Shown: positions 34,851-44,023, numbered from the stretch's first letter. The stretch is 64,000 nt of DNA from Mucilaginibacter oryzae (GCF_003148845.1 NZ_QGHA01000003.1:524928-588927), one strand, 5' to 3'. Numbers and translations: made by a program. The notes: generated from the letters alone by a model not told the origin.

Positions 34851-35984
34851 CAATGCCTGTTTAATGTCCTCCAGCAAATCCTCAATATCCTCTACCCCTA
34901 CGCTCAAACGCAGCAGGTTATCAACCACGCCAGCCTTTTCACGCTCGGCTTTGGGGATTGAGCCGTGGGTCATGCTTACCGGGTGGTTAATCAGCGATTC
35001 AACACCGCCTAATGATTCGGCCAATGAAAATACTTTAAATGATGATGCCACGCGAAAAGTCTCCTGCAAATCGGCATCTTTCAATACGATAGAGATCATA
35101 CCGCCAAAATCGCGCATTTGCTTTTTAGCTATCTCATGGTTAGGATGATCGGTAAAGCCCGGCCAGTATATTTTCTCTACTTTAGGGTGATCTTTCAAAA
35201 ACTCGGCTATCAGCCTGCAGTTTTCGCAATGAGCTTTCATGCGCAAATGCAGGGTTTTAATGCCACGCAACACCAGGAAACTATCCATCGGTCCAGGAGT
35301 AGCACCGCAGGCGTTGTAAATGAACCAAAGCCTTTTATAAAGCTCTTCGTCGTTCATCATCAAGGCTCCCATTACCACATCGCTGTGTCCACCAATGTAT
35401 TTGGTTACTGAGTGCATGACGATATCAGCACCCAGATCGATAGGGTTTTGCAGGTATGGCGAGGCGAAGGTGTTATCCACCACAAAAAGCAGGTTCTTTT
35501 CTTTGGTGATCTTACCAATAGCTTCTATATCAACAATGCGCATGGTTGGGTTGGTAGGCGTTTCTATCCAAACCAGTTTGGTTTTATCGTTAATATGAGC
35601 TCGAACATTTTCCGGATCAGAGAGATCCAAAAAATGGAACTTAACACCATAGTTAGCAAAGATTTTGGTAAAAATGCGGTATGAACCACCGTACAGGTCG
35701 TTACCGGTTATCACCTCATCGCCGGGCGAAAGCAGTTTCATTACCGCGTCGGTAGCGCCCATCCCGCTCGAAAAAGCCAAACCGAATCTGGCATTTTCCA
35801 GAGCTGCAAGGCAATCTTCCAAAGCCTTGCGGGTTGGGTTGGTGCCGCGAGAGTACTCATAACCTTTGTTATCTCCCGGCGATTTTTGCCAGTAGGTTGA
35901 TGTCTGGTATATCGGCGTCATGATAGCGCCGGTAGTTGGATCGGGCTCCTGCCCTGCGTGTATTGCTTTAGTTGCGAATTTCAT
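34833..35984 (-). CDS. Cys/Met-metabolism PLP enzyme (cystathionine gamma-synthase or gamma-lyase)
   Basis: 383 residues, a fold-type I PLP trans-sulfuration enzyme that makes or breaks cystathionine in the cytoplasm. Motifs: EYSRGTNPTR (phosphate-contacting Tyr and Arg), SSGMGATDAV, VVDNTFASPYLQNP, and the PLP Lys in HSVTKYIGGHSD. Sequence alone does not separate synthase (MetB) from lyase, and no adjacent methionine gene helps. The natural C terminus is replaced by LSPPTP encoded by palindrome R3, which also provides the stop. A further copy (R4) ends 2 nt from the start codon, so the leader immediately before the ATG is G-rich rather than A-rich. Confidence 0.92.
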   Translation of the reverse strand: MKFATKAIHAGQEPDPTTGAIMTPIYQTSTYWQKSPGDNKGYEYSRGTNPTRKALEDCLAALENARFGLAFSSGMGATDAVMKLLSPGDEVITGNDLYGGSYRIFTKIFANYGVKFHFLDLSDPENVRAHINDKTKLVWIETPTNPTMRIVDIEAIGKITKEKNLLFVVDNTFASPYLQNPIDLGADIVMHSVTKYIGGHSDVVMGALMMNDEELYKRLWFIYNACGATPGPMDSFLVLRGIKTLHLRMKAHCENCRLIAEFLKDHPKVEKIYWPGFTDHPNHEIAKKQMRDFGGMISIVLKDADLQETFRVASSFKVFSLAESLGGVESLINHPVSMTHGSIPKAEREKAGVVDNLLRLSVGVEDIEDLLEDIKQALSPPTP

Positions 35985-35986
35985 AT

Positions 35987-36012
35987 GCCCCCCAGCCCCC
36001 TAAAGGGGGAGT
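35987..36012 (+). repeat. C/G-rich palindromic repeat R4, abutting the PLP enzyme start codon
   Basis: Same orientation as R1 and R2. It occupies the ribosome-binding position and could fold in the mRNA leader. Confidence 0.85.
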
Positions 36013-36098
36013 TTGGAATGTGTTTCATCCCCTAAAATGAAACCTGTTTGTATTTAATCCTTAGGGAAGGATATTCAAATAAGCCATCTCCGCCTAAA

Positions 36099-36123
36099 CT
36101 CCCCCTTCAGGGGGCCGGGGGGC
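36099..36123 (-). repeat. C/G-rich palindromic repeat R5, at the proS end
   Basis: Inverse orientation, an inverted pair with R4 around about 86 bases. Its end touches the proS stop codon. Confidence 0.85.
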
Positions 36124-37595
36124 TAATACGCCCGTGCAAACAGTACCCGCTGTGTCGACGGCTTACCCGTTAAGATACATTTGCCCTCTTCCTGTTTATT
36201 ATTTAACGGGATACAACGGATTGTCGCCTTAGTTTCCTCTTTTATTTTTTGTTCGGTTTCTGATGTGCCGTCCCAATGTGCTGATATAAAGCCAGGCTGC
36301 TCGTCCAACATGCGTTTAAACTCATCCCAGGTATCAACCTCGGTAGTATTCGCTGCACGGAAATCGAACGCTTTTTTGTAGATATTTTGTTGGATCTCTT
36401 CCAACAACGCTTCAATTGTACCGGCAAGGCCTTCCTGAGCAACAGTTTCTTTGGTTTTAGTATCGCGACGGGCCAGCTCAACAGTACCGTTCTGCATATC
36501 ACGGCTACCAATGGCAACGCGTACCGGAACACCTTTCAGCTCATACTCGGCAAATTTAGCTCCCGGGCGGTGGGTATCGCGGTTATCAAATTTTACCGAA
36601 ATGCCTTTAGCTTTGAGTTCTTTGCTTAGCTCTTTTACATATGCCGAGATATTATCCAGCTCTTCCTGATGTTTATAAATCGGTACAACAACCACCTGTA
36701 TAGGCGCCAGTTTTGGCGGCAATACCAAACCTGCGTCATCACTATGCGCCATAATCAGGGCACCAATTAAACGGGTAGATACGCCCCACGAGGTAGCCCA
36801 AACGTAATCGAGCTTATTTTCTTTATTGGTGAACTTTACATCAAAAGCTTTGGCAAAATTCTGGCCTAAAAAGTGCGAAGTACCGGCCTGCAGCGCTTTG
36901 CCATCCTGCATTAATGCCTCAATGCAATAAGTATCCAAAGCGCCCGCAAAACGCTCGTTAGCGGTTTTACGGCCTTTTACTACCGGCAACGCCATCCAGT
37001 TTTCGGCAAAATCGGCATATACATCCAGCATTTGCTCGGTTTCGGCTATGGCTTCTTCGGCGGTAGCGTGGGCGGTGTGGCCTTCCTGCCATAAAAATTC
37101 GCTGGTGCGTAAAAATAAACGTGTACGCATTTCCCAGCGCATTACGTTGGCCCATTGGTTAACCAATATCGGCAGGTCGCGGTATGATTGGATCCAGCCT
37201 TTATAGGTGTTCCAGATAATGGTTTCGGACGTAGGGCGGATAATCAGTTCTTCTTCCAGCTTGGCTTCCTCATCAACAATAATATTGCCTTCGCCATCAT
37301 TTTTAAGGCGATAGTGGGTAACTACAGCGCACTCTTTGGCAAAACCATCAACGTGGCTGGCCTCTTTACTAAAAAAAGATTTGGGTATTAAAAGCGGGAA
37401 ATAAGCATTGCTATGCCCTGTATCTTTAAACATTCCGTCAAGCACTGCCTGGATCTTTTCCCATATCGAATATCCGTAGGGTTTAATGATCATGCAACCT
37501 CTAACCGGCGAATATTCGGCCATGTCAGATTTAATTACCAAATCGTTAAACCATTGCGAATAATCTTCGTCTTTACTGATAACACCTTTGCTCAT
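36123..37595 (-). CDS. proS: Prolyl-tRNA synthetase (ProS type 3, eukaryote/archaeon-like)
   Basis: Charges tRNA-Pro with proline, 490 residues. Class II motifs are visible: the [12 protein letters not shown] region (motif 1), [26 protein letters not shown] (motif 2) and [17 protein letters not shown] (motif 3). An anticodon-binding domain follows (about residues 290-395), then the extra C-terminal domain ending in Tyr (LFARAY), typical of the type 3 enzyme and unlike the insertion-containing bacterial type. Length and motifs are complete. It diverges from the lipoprotein gene at 37700. Confidence 0.97.
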   Translation of the reverse strand: MSKGVISKDEDYSQWFNDLVIKSDMAEYSPVRGCMIIKPYGYSIWEKIQAVLDGMFKDTGHSNAYFPLLIPKSFFSKEASHVDGFAKECAVVTHYRLKNDGEGNIIVDEEAKLEEELIIRPTSETIIWNTYKGWIQSYRDLPILVNQWANVMRWEMRTRLFLRTSEFLWQEGHTAHATAEEAIAETEQMLDVYADFAENWMALPVVKGRKTANERFAGALDTYCIEALMQDGKALQAGTSHFLGQNFAKAFDVKFTNKENKLDYVWATSWGVSTRLIGALIMAHSDDAGLVLPPKLAPIQVVVVPIYKHQEELDNISAYVKELSKELKAKGISVKFDNRDTHRPGAKFAEYELKGVPVRVAIGSRDMQNGTVELARRDTKTKETVAQEGLAGTIEALLEEIQQNIYKKAFDFRAANTTEVDTWDEFKRMLDEQPGFISAHWDGTSETEQKIKEETKATIRCIPLNNKQEEGKCILTGKPSTQRVLFARAY

Positions 37596-37643
37596 ATTGT
37601 TTGGATAGAATTAACACCTATATAATTAGTTGTATATTGCTGC

Positions 37644-37651
37644 CAAATTTA
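37644..37651 (-). promoter_or_regulatory. Possible -7 box of proS
   Basis: The minus strand reads TAAATTTG, matching TAnnTTTG, about 50 bases before the proS start. No good -33 match was seen. Confidence 0.4.
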
Positions 37652-37699
37652 TAAATTTAAAACTTATTTGAACTTGAACTTTTTACTTACCTGCTTATT

Positions 37700-38605
37700 A
37701 TGAAACGGTATATCGCAATTGGAATAATCACTATCGGTGCCATGGCGCTGAGTTCCTGCTCCACAAGCAAGCTTGCATCAAACCAAAGTAACGACAATGT
37801 TTACTTTTCTGACGCGAAGGCGGCAGATGCACCTGTTTACGCCCAGCAGCCCGCATATAACCAAACGCCTGTTGCCGCGGATGGCTACAGCGATGACGAC
37901 GATGATTATTTTTATTACGATGATTACACATCGCGCATAAACCGTTTCAGCTATTACTCACCTTTTGGCTATTACGATGATCTGTATTACGGCTATAATA
38001 CTTACCCGTACTACGGCTATGGTTACGGCAGCCCTTATGGTTATGGCTACTATGGCGGTACCTGGGGACTTGGCTATGGCGGCTGGGGTTTAGGCCTGGG
38101 TTACGGCTATGGTTTAGGCTGGGGCGGATATTATAACGGCTGGGGATACGGTGGTTATGGCGGCTATTATGGTGGCGGCTATGGCTACGGTGGTTACTAT
38201 GGCGGAGGCTATTACGCGGGTGGTTACGCGTCGTCGGGCACACCGCGCCCTAACCGCGGTACAGGTAACCCGTTTGCAAACCGCGTGGTTCCGCGCACGG
38301 CAACCAATACCATTTCATCAGGCATAGGTTATATACCCGGCGGCAGGAACAACACCCGGGGTAACAATGCATCTAACGCTTACAATAACGGTGTTAGTAA
38401 TGACAACACCGGTACCCGCTACGCGCGCCCGGCCCGTACCGATGCTGCGCCAAGCCGCGATAACCAGCCTGTTTACAGGCAACCCCAGGTTGATCGTTCG
38501 CCGCAGCCATCTTATACACCATCACCGTCATCAAGCTCCGGCGGCGGTTCGCGCAGTACAGGCAGCAGCAGCGGCGGCGGTGGCGGACGCCCTTCAAGAC
38601 CATAA
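37700..38605 (+). CDS. Gly/Tyr-rich low-complexity lipoprotein
   Basis: 301 residues, function unknown. The signal peptide has lipobox ALSSC. An acidic stretch (DGYSDDDDDYFYYDDY) at about residues 62-77 precedes about 100 residues made almost only of Gly, Tyr and Trp (GYGYGSPYGYGYYGG, GGYYGGGYGYGGYYGGGYY). An Asn/Arg-rich segment follows and then a Ser/Gly/Pro tail (SSSGGGGGRPSRP). Such composition suggests a disordered or self-associating surface protein. The next gene, an outer-membrane barrel, starts 27 nt downstream, so they probably form an operon. Confidence 0.85.
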   Translation: MKRYIAIGIITIGAMALSSCSTSKLASNQSNDNVYFSDAKAADAPVYAQQPAYNQTPVAADGYSDDDDDYFYYDDYTSRINRFSYYSPFGYYDDLYYGYNTYPYYGYGYGSPYGYGYYGGTWGLGYGGWGLGLGYGYGLGWGGYYNGWGYGGYGGYYGGGYGYGGYYGGGYYAGGYASSGTPRPNRGTGNPFANRVVPRTATNTISSGIGYIPGGRNNTRGNNASNAYNNGVSNDNTGTRYARPARTDAAPSRDNQPVYRQPQVDRSPQPSYTPSPSSSSGGGSRSTGSSSGGGGGRPSRP

Positions 38606-38632
38606 ACCTAAATTTGTATTTACCTGAATTTT

Positions 38633-40126
38633 ATGAAAATAAAATATTTACTAAGCGTAATTGCTATAGTAGCAATTACTCAAAATAGCTTTGCGCAATA
38701 CTCGCAGGATGCCATCAGGTTTTCTACCTATCAAACCGGTTCTACCGCACGTATAAAAGCCGTTGGTAACGCGGGTACGGCTATAGGCGGCGACCTGAGT
38801 TCGGTAAGCGGCAACCCGGCAGGTTTGGGCTTCTTCACCCACTCCGAGGCGAGCCTTACCCCCGAGTTTGATAACTCAAAAATTAACTCAAGCTTTTTTG
38901 GCCAGGCCGGCACTGCCAGCCGCAATGATGTGAATATGAGCCACGCGGCTATCGTATTTTATCAGCAGTTAAGTACCCCGCGTGGCCGCGATAAGGGCAA
39001 AGGGTGGCTAAGCCTTAACTACGGCGCGGGTTATAGCCGCACCAACAACTATTACGAAAATATTAGCTATGGCGGCCAAAACGCTACCAGTTCCATATCT
39101 GATTACTATGCGGGTATAGCCAAACGCGAGGTTGCCCAATATGGCAGCGTAAACCCCGACGGACTTGACGGCTGGGCTTACGATCATGTGCTGATTGACA
39201 ATTTTGGCCCGGCAAACAATCCCAACTCCTATCAAAGCACTGTAAATGTGCCCGTAACGCAATTAGCGGGCATTAACCGCACAGGTGGCCAATCGGAGTT
39301 TAACTTATCTATGGGTGCCAACTACAGCAATAAATTATACTTAGGCTTAGGTTTGGCCATTACCGATCTGAGATACGACTCTTATTCCCGTTTTACAGAA
39401 AGCGGAAATGCTAACGTTATTGAAAACGGTCCGTCATCGCCATTCACGTCTACATTCGCGCAAACGCAAACTACACGCGGTTCGGGCTTTAACGCCAAAC
39501 TGGGCTTAATTTACAAACCGGTGCAGGCCTTACGTTTGGGTTTTGTATTCACCACCCCTACCTTTTATAACATCGACGATTCGTATACCGAATCACTGGC
39601 TACCAGGTACACCGGCGCGGCGAGTTACGAAAACCATCCCGCCAACCCTTACCAGTTAAGTTATAACCTGCGCACACCACTCAAGGTTGCGGGTGGCGCT
39701 TCGGTATTTATTGGCAAATACGGCTTTATAACCGGCGATGTGGAATATATTGATTATACCACCACCCACCTAAGCAGTAATGACAGTTATACTGCCGATG
39801 AGGATAACGCCACCATCAAATCGCTATACCGCTCAACCGTAAACCTGCACGTAGGTGCCGAAATTAATGTAAACAGTATTGTTTACCTGCGCGGCGGCTA
39901 CAGCCAGCAAGGCAACCCGTTTAAAGACCGCAGCATTGGCCAGGATACCAAAACAGTAACCGGGGGTATTGGCCTGCGCTTTGGCAGTTACTTTGTTGAT
40001 GCCACTTACGCTCATGTAAACGCTAAACAAACTATTTTCCCTTACGAGGTTGGTGCTACAAGCCCCGGTGCCAATCTGAATAAAAACAACAATAATGGTT
40101 TCCTTACTTTAGGTTACCGCTTTTAA
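38633..40126 (+). CDS. Outer-membrane beta-barrel protein (OmpP1/FadL-like)
   Basis: 497 residues with a signal peptide ending SFAQ. The N-terminal sequence ARIKAVGNAGTAIGGDLSSVSGNPAGLGFF is the mark of the OmpP1/FadL and PorV-like group, in which an alanine/glycine-rich plug with the NPAG motif precedes a barrel. Repeated beta-strands follow, and the C terminus FLTLGYRF ends in Phe for BAM-mediated insertion. It probably transports hydrophobic compounds or acts as an outer-membrane scaffold; I cannot choose. It is followed by a good terminator. Confidence 0.85.
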   Translation: MKIKYLLSVIAIVAITQNSFAQYSQDAIRFSTYQTGSTARIKAVGNAGTAIGGDLSSVSGNPAGLGFFTHSEASLTPEFDNSKINSSFFGQAGTASRNDVNMSHAAIVFYQQLSTPRGRDKGKGWLSLNYGAGYSRTNNYYENISYGGQNATSSISDYYAGIAKREVAQYGSVNPDGLDGWAYDHVLIDNFGPANNPNSYQSTVNVPVTQLAGINRTGGQSEFNLSMGANYSNKLYLGLGLAITDLRYDSYSRFTESGNANVIENGPSSPFTSTFAQTQTTRGSGFNAKLGLIYKPVQALRLGFVFTTPTFYNIDDSYTESLATRYTGAASYENHPANPYQLSYNLRTPLKVAGGASVFIGKYGFITGDVEYIDYTTTHLSSNDSYTADEDNATIKSLYRSTVNLHVGAEINVNSIVYLRGGYSQQGNPFKDRSIGQDTKTVTGGIGLRFGSYFVDATYAHVNAKQTIFPYEVGATSPGANLNKNNNNGFLTLGYRF

Positions 40127-40167
40127 CAGTTGATATTTTTCATTACGCTGATTGCGTTAAGTTTTTC

Positions 40168-40200
40168 AAACAGCCTTTTTGCTTAGCGAAAAGGCTGTTT
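40168..40200 (+). terminator. Rho-independent terminator after the outer-membrane protein gene
   Basis: Perfect 12-base stem AAACAGCCTTTT / AAAAGGCTGTTT, 9-base loop, then a T-rich run. Confidence 0.85.
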
Positions 40201-40202
40201 TG

Positions 40203-40305
40203 TTTGTCTGAATCAGAATTTACAGAATTATGTAATTTTCAGAATTTTTGTGGAATAATCAGATTTTGCTAATTCTAAAATTTTGTAAATTCTGATTCAG
40301 ACAAA
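40203..40305. repeat. 103-base element with perfect 22-base terminal inverted repeats (family with 45709-45827)
   Basis: The ends (TTTGTCTGAATCAGAATTTA and on, and its complement) are perfectly inverted at 40203-40224 and 40284-40305. The AT-rich interior also contains CAGAATTT-like fragments. A second element with the same ends lies at 45709-45827. Confidence 0.85.
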
Positions 40306-40351
40306 TTCGACGGTTAATATCATTAACTTGCCTTTTTAATTTACAGTTGAT

Positions 40352-42139
40352 ATGATCAAAACATCTACATTAAAAATAACCGGCACAATACTTTTAATAG
40401 CCGGTGCCTGTTTTGCGTCCTATGGCCAGCAATCGGCAGAAACCAAAGCCTGGGTAGCCAAATCCAACGAGTACACTAAAATCATTATCGACCTGGATAA
40501 AAAATACTCGCCGGAGTACGGCTCATCACAGGGTTTGGCCGAATACGATAAAGATATAGCAGTACCAACGCTACAAAACATTAAAGCTGAGCGCCGGGAC
40601 GAAGAAGCTGTAGTTACCAGGCTTACCGAAGCGCTTAAAACCGAGCAAAACAATTTCATCAAGCAGGATATCAATATCATTATTACGCATTTGAAACTGG
40701 GTTTCCGCCAGCAGGATTTTGAATTGAGCAGGCAGGTGCCGTTTTTAAACGCGGCCTCGACAGTTTACGGCGGCCTGGAGACTTTGCTTGACGATCAAAC
40801 GCCTGAGGCCCGCCGCCAATCGGCCGTAATGCGTATACGCAAATATGCCGGTTTGGAAAAAGGTTATAAACCGCTGGTAGATATTTATAAAGAGCGTGTA
40901 CAGCTGCAAATGGCAGGTAAAAACATGATCTATCCATCAAAACAACGTATGGAGACCGATTTGTCGCGCAACGCCAGCATCATTAGCGGCATCGCCGAGC
41001 TTTGCGTCAAATACAAGGTAACCGGATGGAAGCAACCTTACGCTGTACTTAAAAAGCAGTTAGAAGCCTATGATGTATGGACCAAAACGAACGTTTTACC
41101 GAAGGCCCGCACAGACTTCCGCCTGCCGCCTGAGGAATATGCGATGAGCCTCGAGTCGTATGGTATAGATATACCACCTGCTAAGGTTGCAGAAATGGCA
41201 CATGCGCTGTTCAAAGAATTGCAGGACGAGATGAAACCCATTGCCGAGCAGATTGCGAAAAAACGCAATTTAAAATCCAGTGACTACCGCGATGTGATCC
41301 GTGAATTGAAAAAAGAACAGATCCACGGCGATTCGATCATTCCGTTGTATGAACAACATTTAAAGGATATCGAGGCCATTATCCGCGACCACCAACTGGT
41401 AACCTTGCCAACCCGTCCGGCCATTATACGCCTGGCCTCGGCTGCCGAAACCGCGCAAAGCCCGGCCCCCCACATGGTACCGCCGCCCTTTTTGAATAAT
41501 ACCGGACAGCGTGGGGTGTTTGTGTTGCCCTTAAATATGCCTGCCTCGCCCGGCGAAAAGGCTGCCGATAAGTATGACGACTTCACCTTTGATGCCGCCT
41601 CATGGACCATCATCGCCCACGAAGCCCGACCAGGCCACGAACTGCAGTTTGATAAAATGGTTGAAGAAGGCGTATCGCAGGCCCGTGCATTGTATGCCTT
41701 TAACTCAACCAACGTAGAAGGCTGGGGCTTATATTCTGAATACATAACCCGCCCTTACATGCCATTAGAAGGGCAACTGGTATCGTTAGATTACCGCCTG
41801 CTGAGGGCAGCCCGCGCGTTTCTCGACCCCGAATTACAGGCAGGCAAAATCACCCAGCAGCAGGCGTTGGATGTGCTGATGAACGATGTAGTACAATCGC
41901 GTGCGTTTGCCCGCCAGGAGGTTGAGCGTTACACCATCAACGCGCCCGGACAAGCCAACAGCTATTTTTACGGGTTTACTAAAATGATAGCCCTGCGCAA
42001 GGATACCGAGGCCGCTTTAGGCAGTAAGTTTAACGCTTTGCACTTTCATGATTTCATTCTATCGCAAGGAATTTTACCGCCTGCTTTGATTCGCGAAGCG
42101 GTGATGAATGAGTTTGTGCCGAAGGAAAAGGGCTTGTAA
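40352..42139 (+). CDS. Secreted DUF885-family metallopeptidase-like protein
   Basis: 595 residues with an N-terminal signal peptide ending SYGQ. DUF885 proteins are M32/M3-like zinc peptidases with an unusual His motif. Here HEARPGHELQ lies at about residue 423 and the downstream Glu is in NVEGWGLYSEY, so both metal ligands and the catalytic Glu are present. The conserved tail includes QANSYFYGFTKM and GILPPALIREAV. Peptide substrates are unknown. It is monocistronic, between a repeat element and a hairpin terminator. Confidence 0.88.
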   Translation: MIKTSTLKITGTILLIAGACFASYGQQSAETKAWVAKSNEYTKIIIDLDKKYSPEYGSSQGLAEYDKDIAVPTLQNIKAERRDEEAVVTRLTEALKTEQNNFIKQDINIIITHLKLGFRQQDFELSRQVPFLNAASTVYGGLETLLDDQTPEARRQSAVMRIRKYAGLEKGYKPLVDIYKERVQLQMAGKNMIYPSKQRMETDLSRNASIISGIAELCVKYKVTGWKQPYAVLKKQLEAYDVWTKTNVLPKARTDFRLPPEEYAMSLESYGIDIPPAKVAEMAHALFKELQDEMKPIAEQIAKKRNLKSSDYRDVIRELKKEQIHGDSIIPLYEQHLKDIEAIIRDHQLVTLPTRPAIIRLASAAETAQSPAPHMVPPPFLNNTGQRGVFVLPLNMPASPGEKAADKYDDFTFDAASWTIIAHEARPGHELQFDKMVEEGVSQARALYAFNSTNVEGWGLYSEYITRPYMPLEGQLVSLDYRLLRAARAFLDPELQAGKITQQQALDVLMNDVVQSRAFARQEVERYTINAPGQANSYFYGFTKMIALRKDTEAALGSKFNALHFHDFILSQGILPPALIREAVMNEFVPKEKGL

Positions 42140-42144
42140 ATACG

Positions 42145-42184
42145 TTAACCACCACGCCGTTCTGCGCAACGACGTGGTGGTTAA
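42145..42184. terminator. Hairpin terminator between convergent genes
   Basis: 12-base stem TTAACCACCACG / CGTGGTGGTTAA, with a further CGTT/AACG pairing inside after one mismatch. It lies between the DUF885 gene and the leftward gene at 42207. Confidence 0.75.
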
Positions 42185-42206
42185 TTTCAGCTTTTGTTTA
42201 ATTGTG

Positions 42207-42986
42207 TTACTTCGTGGCCTGCTTCAGTAGCCATGCTGCAATATCATTTGCGGCCTTATCATTTTCGTAGCCTGCGGGCAAACAGCCATTTACATATTCG
42301 TTATATAGCCATGGGTCGCCTACAGCTAAAACAGTTCCTTTTCCATATTTGGTTGAGGCGATGATCACAGCACCTTCCTTGTTTTTAAGTACAGGCACAG
42401 CAGTGCCGCTCAAGCTTATGGAACAGGCATCCTTCATAAAAATTTTACCTGCTGTTTTTAATACCGGGTTGTTTTTAATATAGATGGTGCCATCCTCAAA
42501 ATGGGCATCATCTATCACGTGGTTTTGCAGATCGTTATTAAAACGCATCCCGAATTTAGCGGCAAGATTATTAAAATGAGGTAACTCTACATTAGCGCTA
42601 TCATTCGCCATCAGCAACAACACCCCTCCTTTTTTAACCCAGGCAGCAATATTTTCGATATCATCTTCCTGGATATAGTTGGGTTTCGGGCTTTCCTTTT
42701 TAGTATCCGGATCAACAATAATATACACTGCCGAGTTTTTCAGGTTATCCAAAGTAGGCATTGCACTAAGCGTATCCAACTTTGCTCCTCTGCTTGTAAA
42801 AGCCTCGCCAAAAATCTTAAAGCCATTATTATCCGTTTCATCCCATAGGTAATGGAAACGCTCGGGTTTCCCGTTTTTGCCTTGATGTACTTCGTGATTA
42901 AAGTAATAATCAAGCGTTACGGTTTGAGCGTTGGCGACAAAGCCGGTGATGAAGAATAGCGCTGTTAATGTTGATTTAAATTTCAT
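42207..42986 (-). CDS. Secreted DUF4350/GATase1-like protein
   Basis: 259 residues with a signal peptide ending ANAQ. The sequence (YYFNHEVHQGKNGKPERFHYLWDETDNNGF, KKGGVLLLMANDSANVELPHFN, YGKGTVLAVGDPWLYNEY) is typical of secreted class I glutamine-amidotransferase-like, DUF4350-type domains. These are often fused to or encoded next to unsaturated-rhamnogalacturonyl hydrolases. A catalytic Cys-His-Glu triad is not evident, so a binding role is likely. Its neighbours kduI and the SDR gene also point to uronate or pectin-type sugar use. Function remains uncertain. Confidence 0.65.
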   Translation of the reverse strand: MKFKSTLTALFFITGFVANAQTVTLDYYFNHEVHQGKNGKPERFHYLWDETDNNGFKIFGEAFTSRGAKLDTLSAMPTLDNLKNSAVYIIVDPDTKKESPKPNYIQEDDIENIAAWVKKGGVLLLMANDSANVELPHFNNLAAKFGMRFNNDLQNHVIDDAHFEDGTIYIKNNPVLKTAGKIFMKDACSISLSGTAVPVLKNKEGAVIIASTKYGKGTVLAVGDPWLYNEYVNGCLPAGYENDKAANDIAAWLLKQATK

Positions 42987-43001
42987 AACGCAGACTTAAA
43001 T

Positions 43002-43141
43002 GTTCATTTCGACGATCCGGGCAGGGATTCAGTGATCTTGTACACCCTACTTGCGAACCTTGTGCATTGGCTTTGCTTGAAGTATAAGATTTATCTTTCT
43101 CCCCAGCGTGCTTACTCCATCCCCGCTCAATCTAAATGACA
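43002..43141. repeat. Degenerate intergenic repeat resembling 47269-47423
   Basis: Starts with TTCATTTCGAC, ends with AAATGACA and contains TATAAGATTT, the same landmarks as the better-preserved element at 47269-47423. The inverted pairing is poor here. Confidence 0.45.
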
Positions 43142-43179
43142 TTGGTATTGATTTGAACAAAGTTCCATTCCGGACTTCC

Positions 43180-43995
43180 TTACACACCCCCAAAAATCGA
43201 GAACCCACCATCCACACATATCATCGATCCGGTTACAAAAGCCGAAGCATCGCTCAGCAGCCATACCAGCGCGCCTTTTAACTCATCGGCCTGGCCGAAA
43301 CGTTTAAACGGTGTTTGTTTGATAACCAATTCGCCGCGTTGGGTGTAGCCGCCTTCGGGTTTGGTAAGCAGGTTGCGGTTTTGCTCGGTAAGGAAAAAGC
43401 CAGGGGCCAGCGCGTTCATACGGATACTATCGCCGTAACGATTGGCCAGTTCAACGGCAAACCATTGGTTATAACAATCAACCGCAGCCTTGCCCATATT
43501 ATAGCCCAAAACTTTGGTAATAGCCCGTTTTGAGTTCATGGATGAGATATTGACAATGCTGCCCTTACCTGTTTTGGCAATGGCTTCGCCAAACACCTGC
43601 GTAGGGATGAGTGTGCCCCAGGTGTTCAGGTCCATCACTTTTTTCATGCCTTCGATATTCATTTTAAAAATATCCTCGTCGGGTTGTAAAACACCTTCGG
43701 GCATGTTACCACCAGCCGCATTCACCAGGCCGTCTATCCGGCCGAAGGCAGCCAGCATTTTATCTTTGGCGGCTACCAGTTCGGCTTCGTCCATTACATC
43801 GGCAACCAGCGCTATGGCTTTGCCGCCGGCTTCGTTTATTGCAGCGGCACGTTCTTCAGCTACCTGGGCATTCCGGCCCAAAATGCCTACCGTGCCCCCG
43901 GCCTCCACTATGCCATCAATAAACGCTTTGCCCAATATGCCGGTTCCGCCGGTTACTACGATTACCTTACCGGCTAAAGAAAATTGATTATCCAC
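43180..43995 (-). CDS. SDR-family dehydrogenase, D-mannonate oxidoreductase-like
   Basis: 271 residues, a cytoplasmic NAD(P)-dependent short-chain dehydrogenase. It has the cofactor motif TGGTGILG, NAAG, the catalytic Ser (ISSMNS) and the YNMGK catalytic Tyr/Lys. The stretch GFFLTEQNRNLLT and the long substrate region resemble Bacteroidota D-mannonate oxidoreductases (fructuronate reduction) more than canonical KduD. It lies 28 nt after kduI in the same direction, so it acts in hexuronate breakdown. Reduction of the KduI product (a KduD role) is the main alternative. Confidence 0.82.
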   Translation of the reverse strand: MDNQFSLAGKVIVVTGGTGILGKAFIDGIVEAGGTVGILGRNAQVAEERAAAINEAGGKAIALVADVMDEAELVAAKDKMLAAFGRIDGLVNAAGGNMPEGVLQPDEDIFKMNIEGMKKVMDLNTWGTLIPTQVFGEAIAKTGKGSIVNISSMNSKRAITKVLGYNMGKAAVDCYNQWFAVELANRYGDSIRMNALAPGFFLTEQNRNLLTKPEGGYTQRGELVIKQTPFKRFGQADELKGALVWLLSDASAFVTGSMICVDGGFSIFGGV

Positions 43996-44023
43996 TTAAA
44001 TTATATTTTAGCTTGATGTATTG

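Noticed and set aside
38010..38230. Possible tandem DNA repeat or CRISPR-like array in the GGC/TAT-rich stretch
   Set aside because: The repetition comes from Gly/Tyr codons and has no constant unit or spacer; there are no cas genes.
37947..38243. Opposite-strand frames inside the Gly/Tyr-rich gene (His/Asn/Arg-rich peptides)
   Set aside because: Mirror images of the GY codon repeats; no independent start signals or homology.
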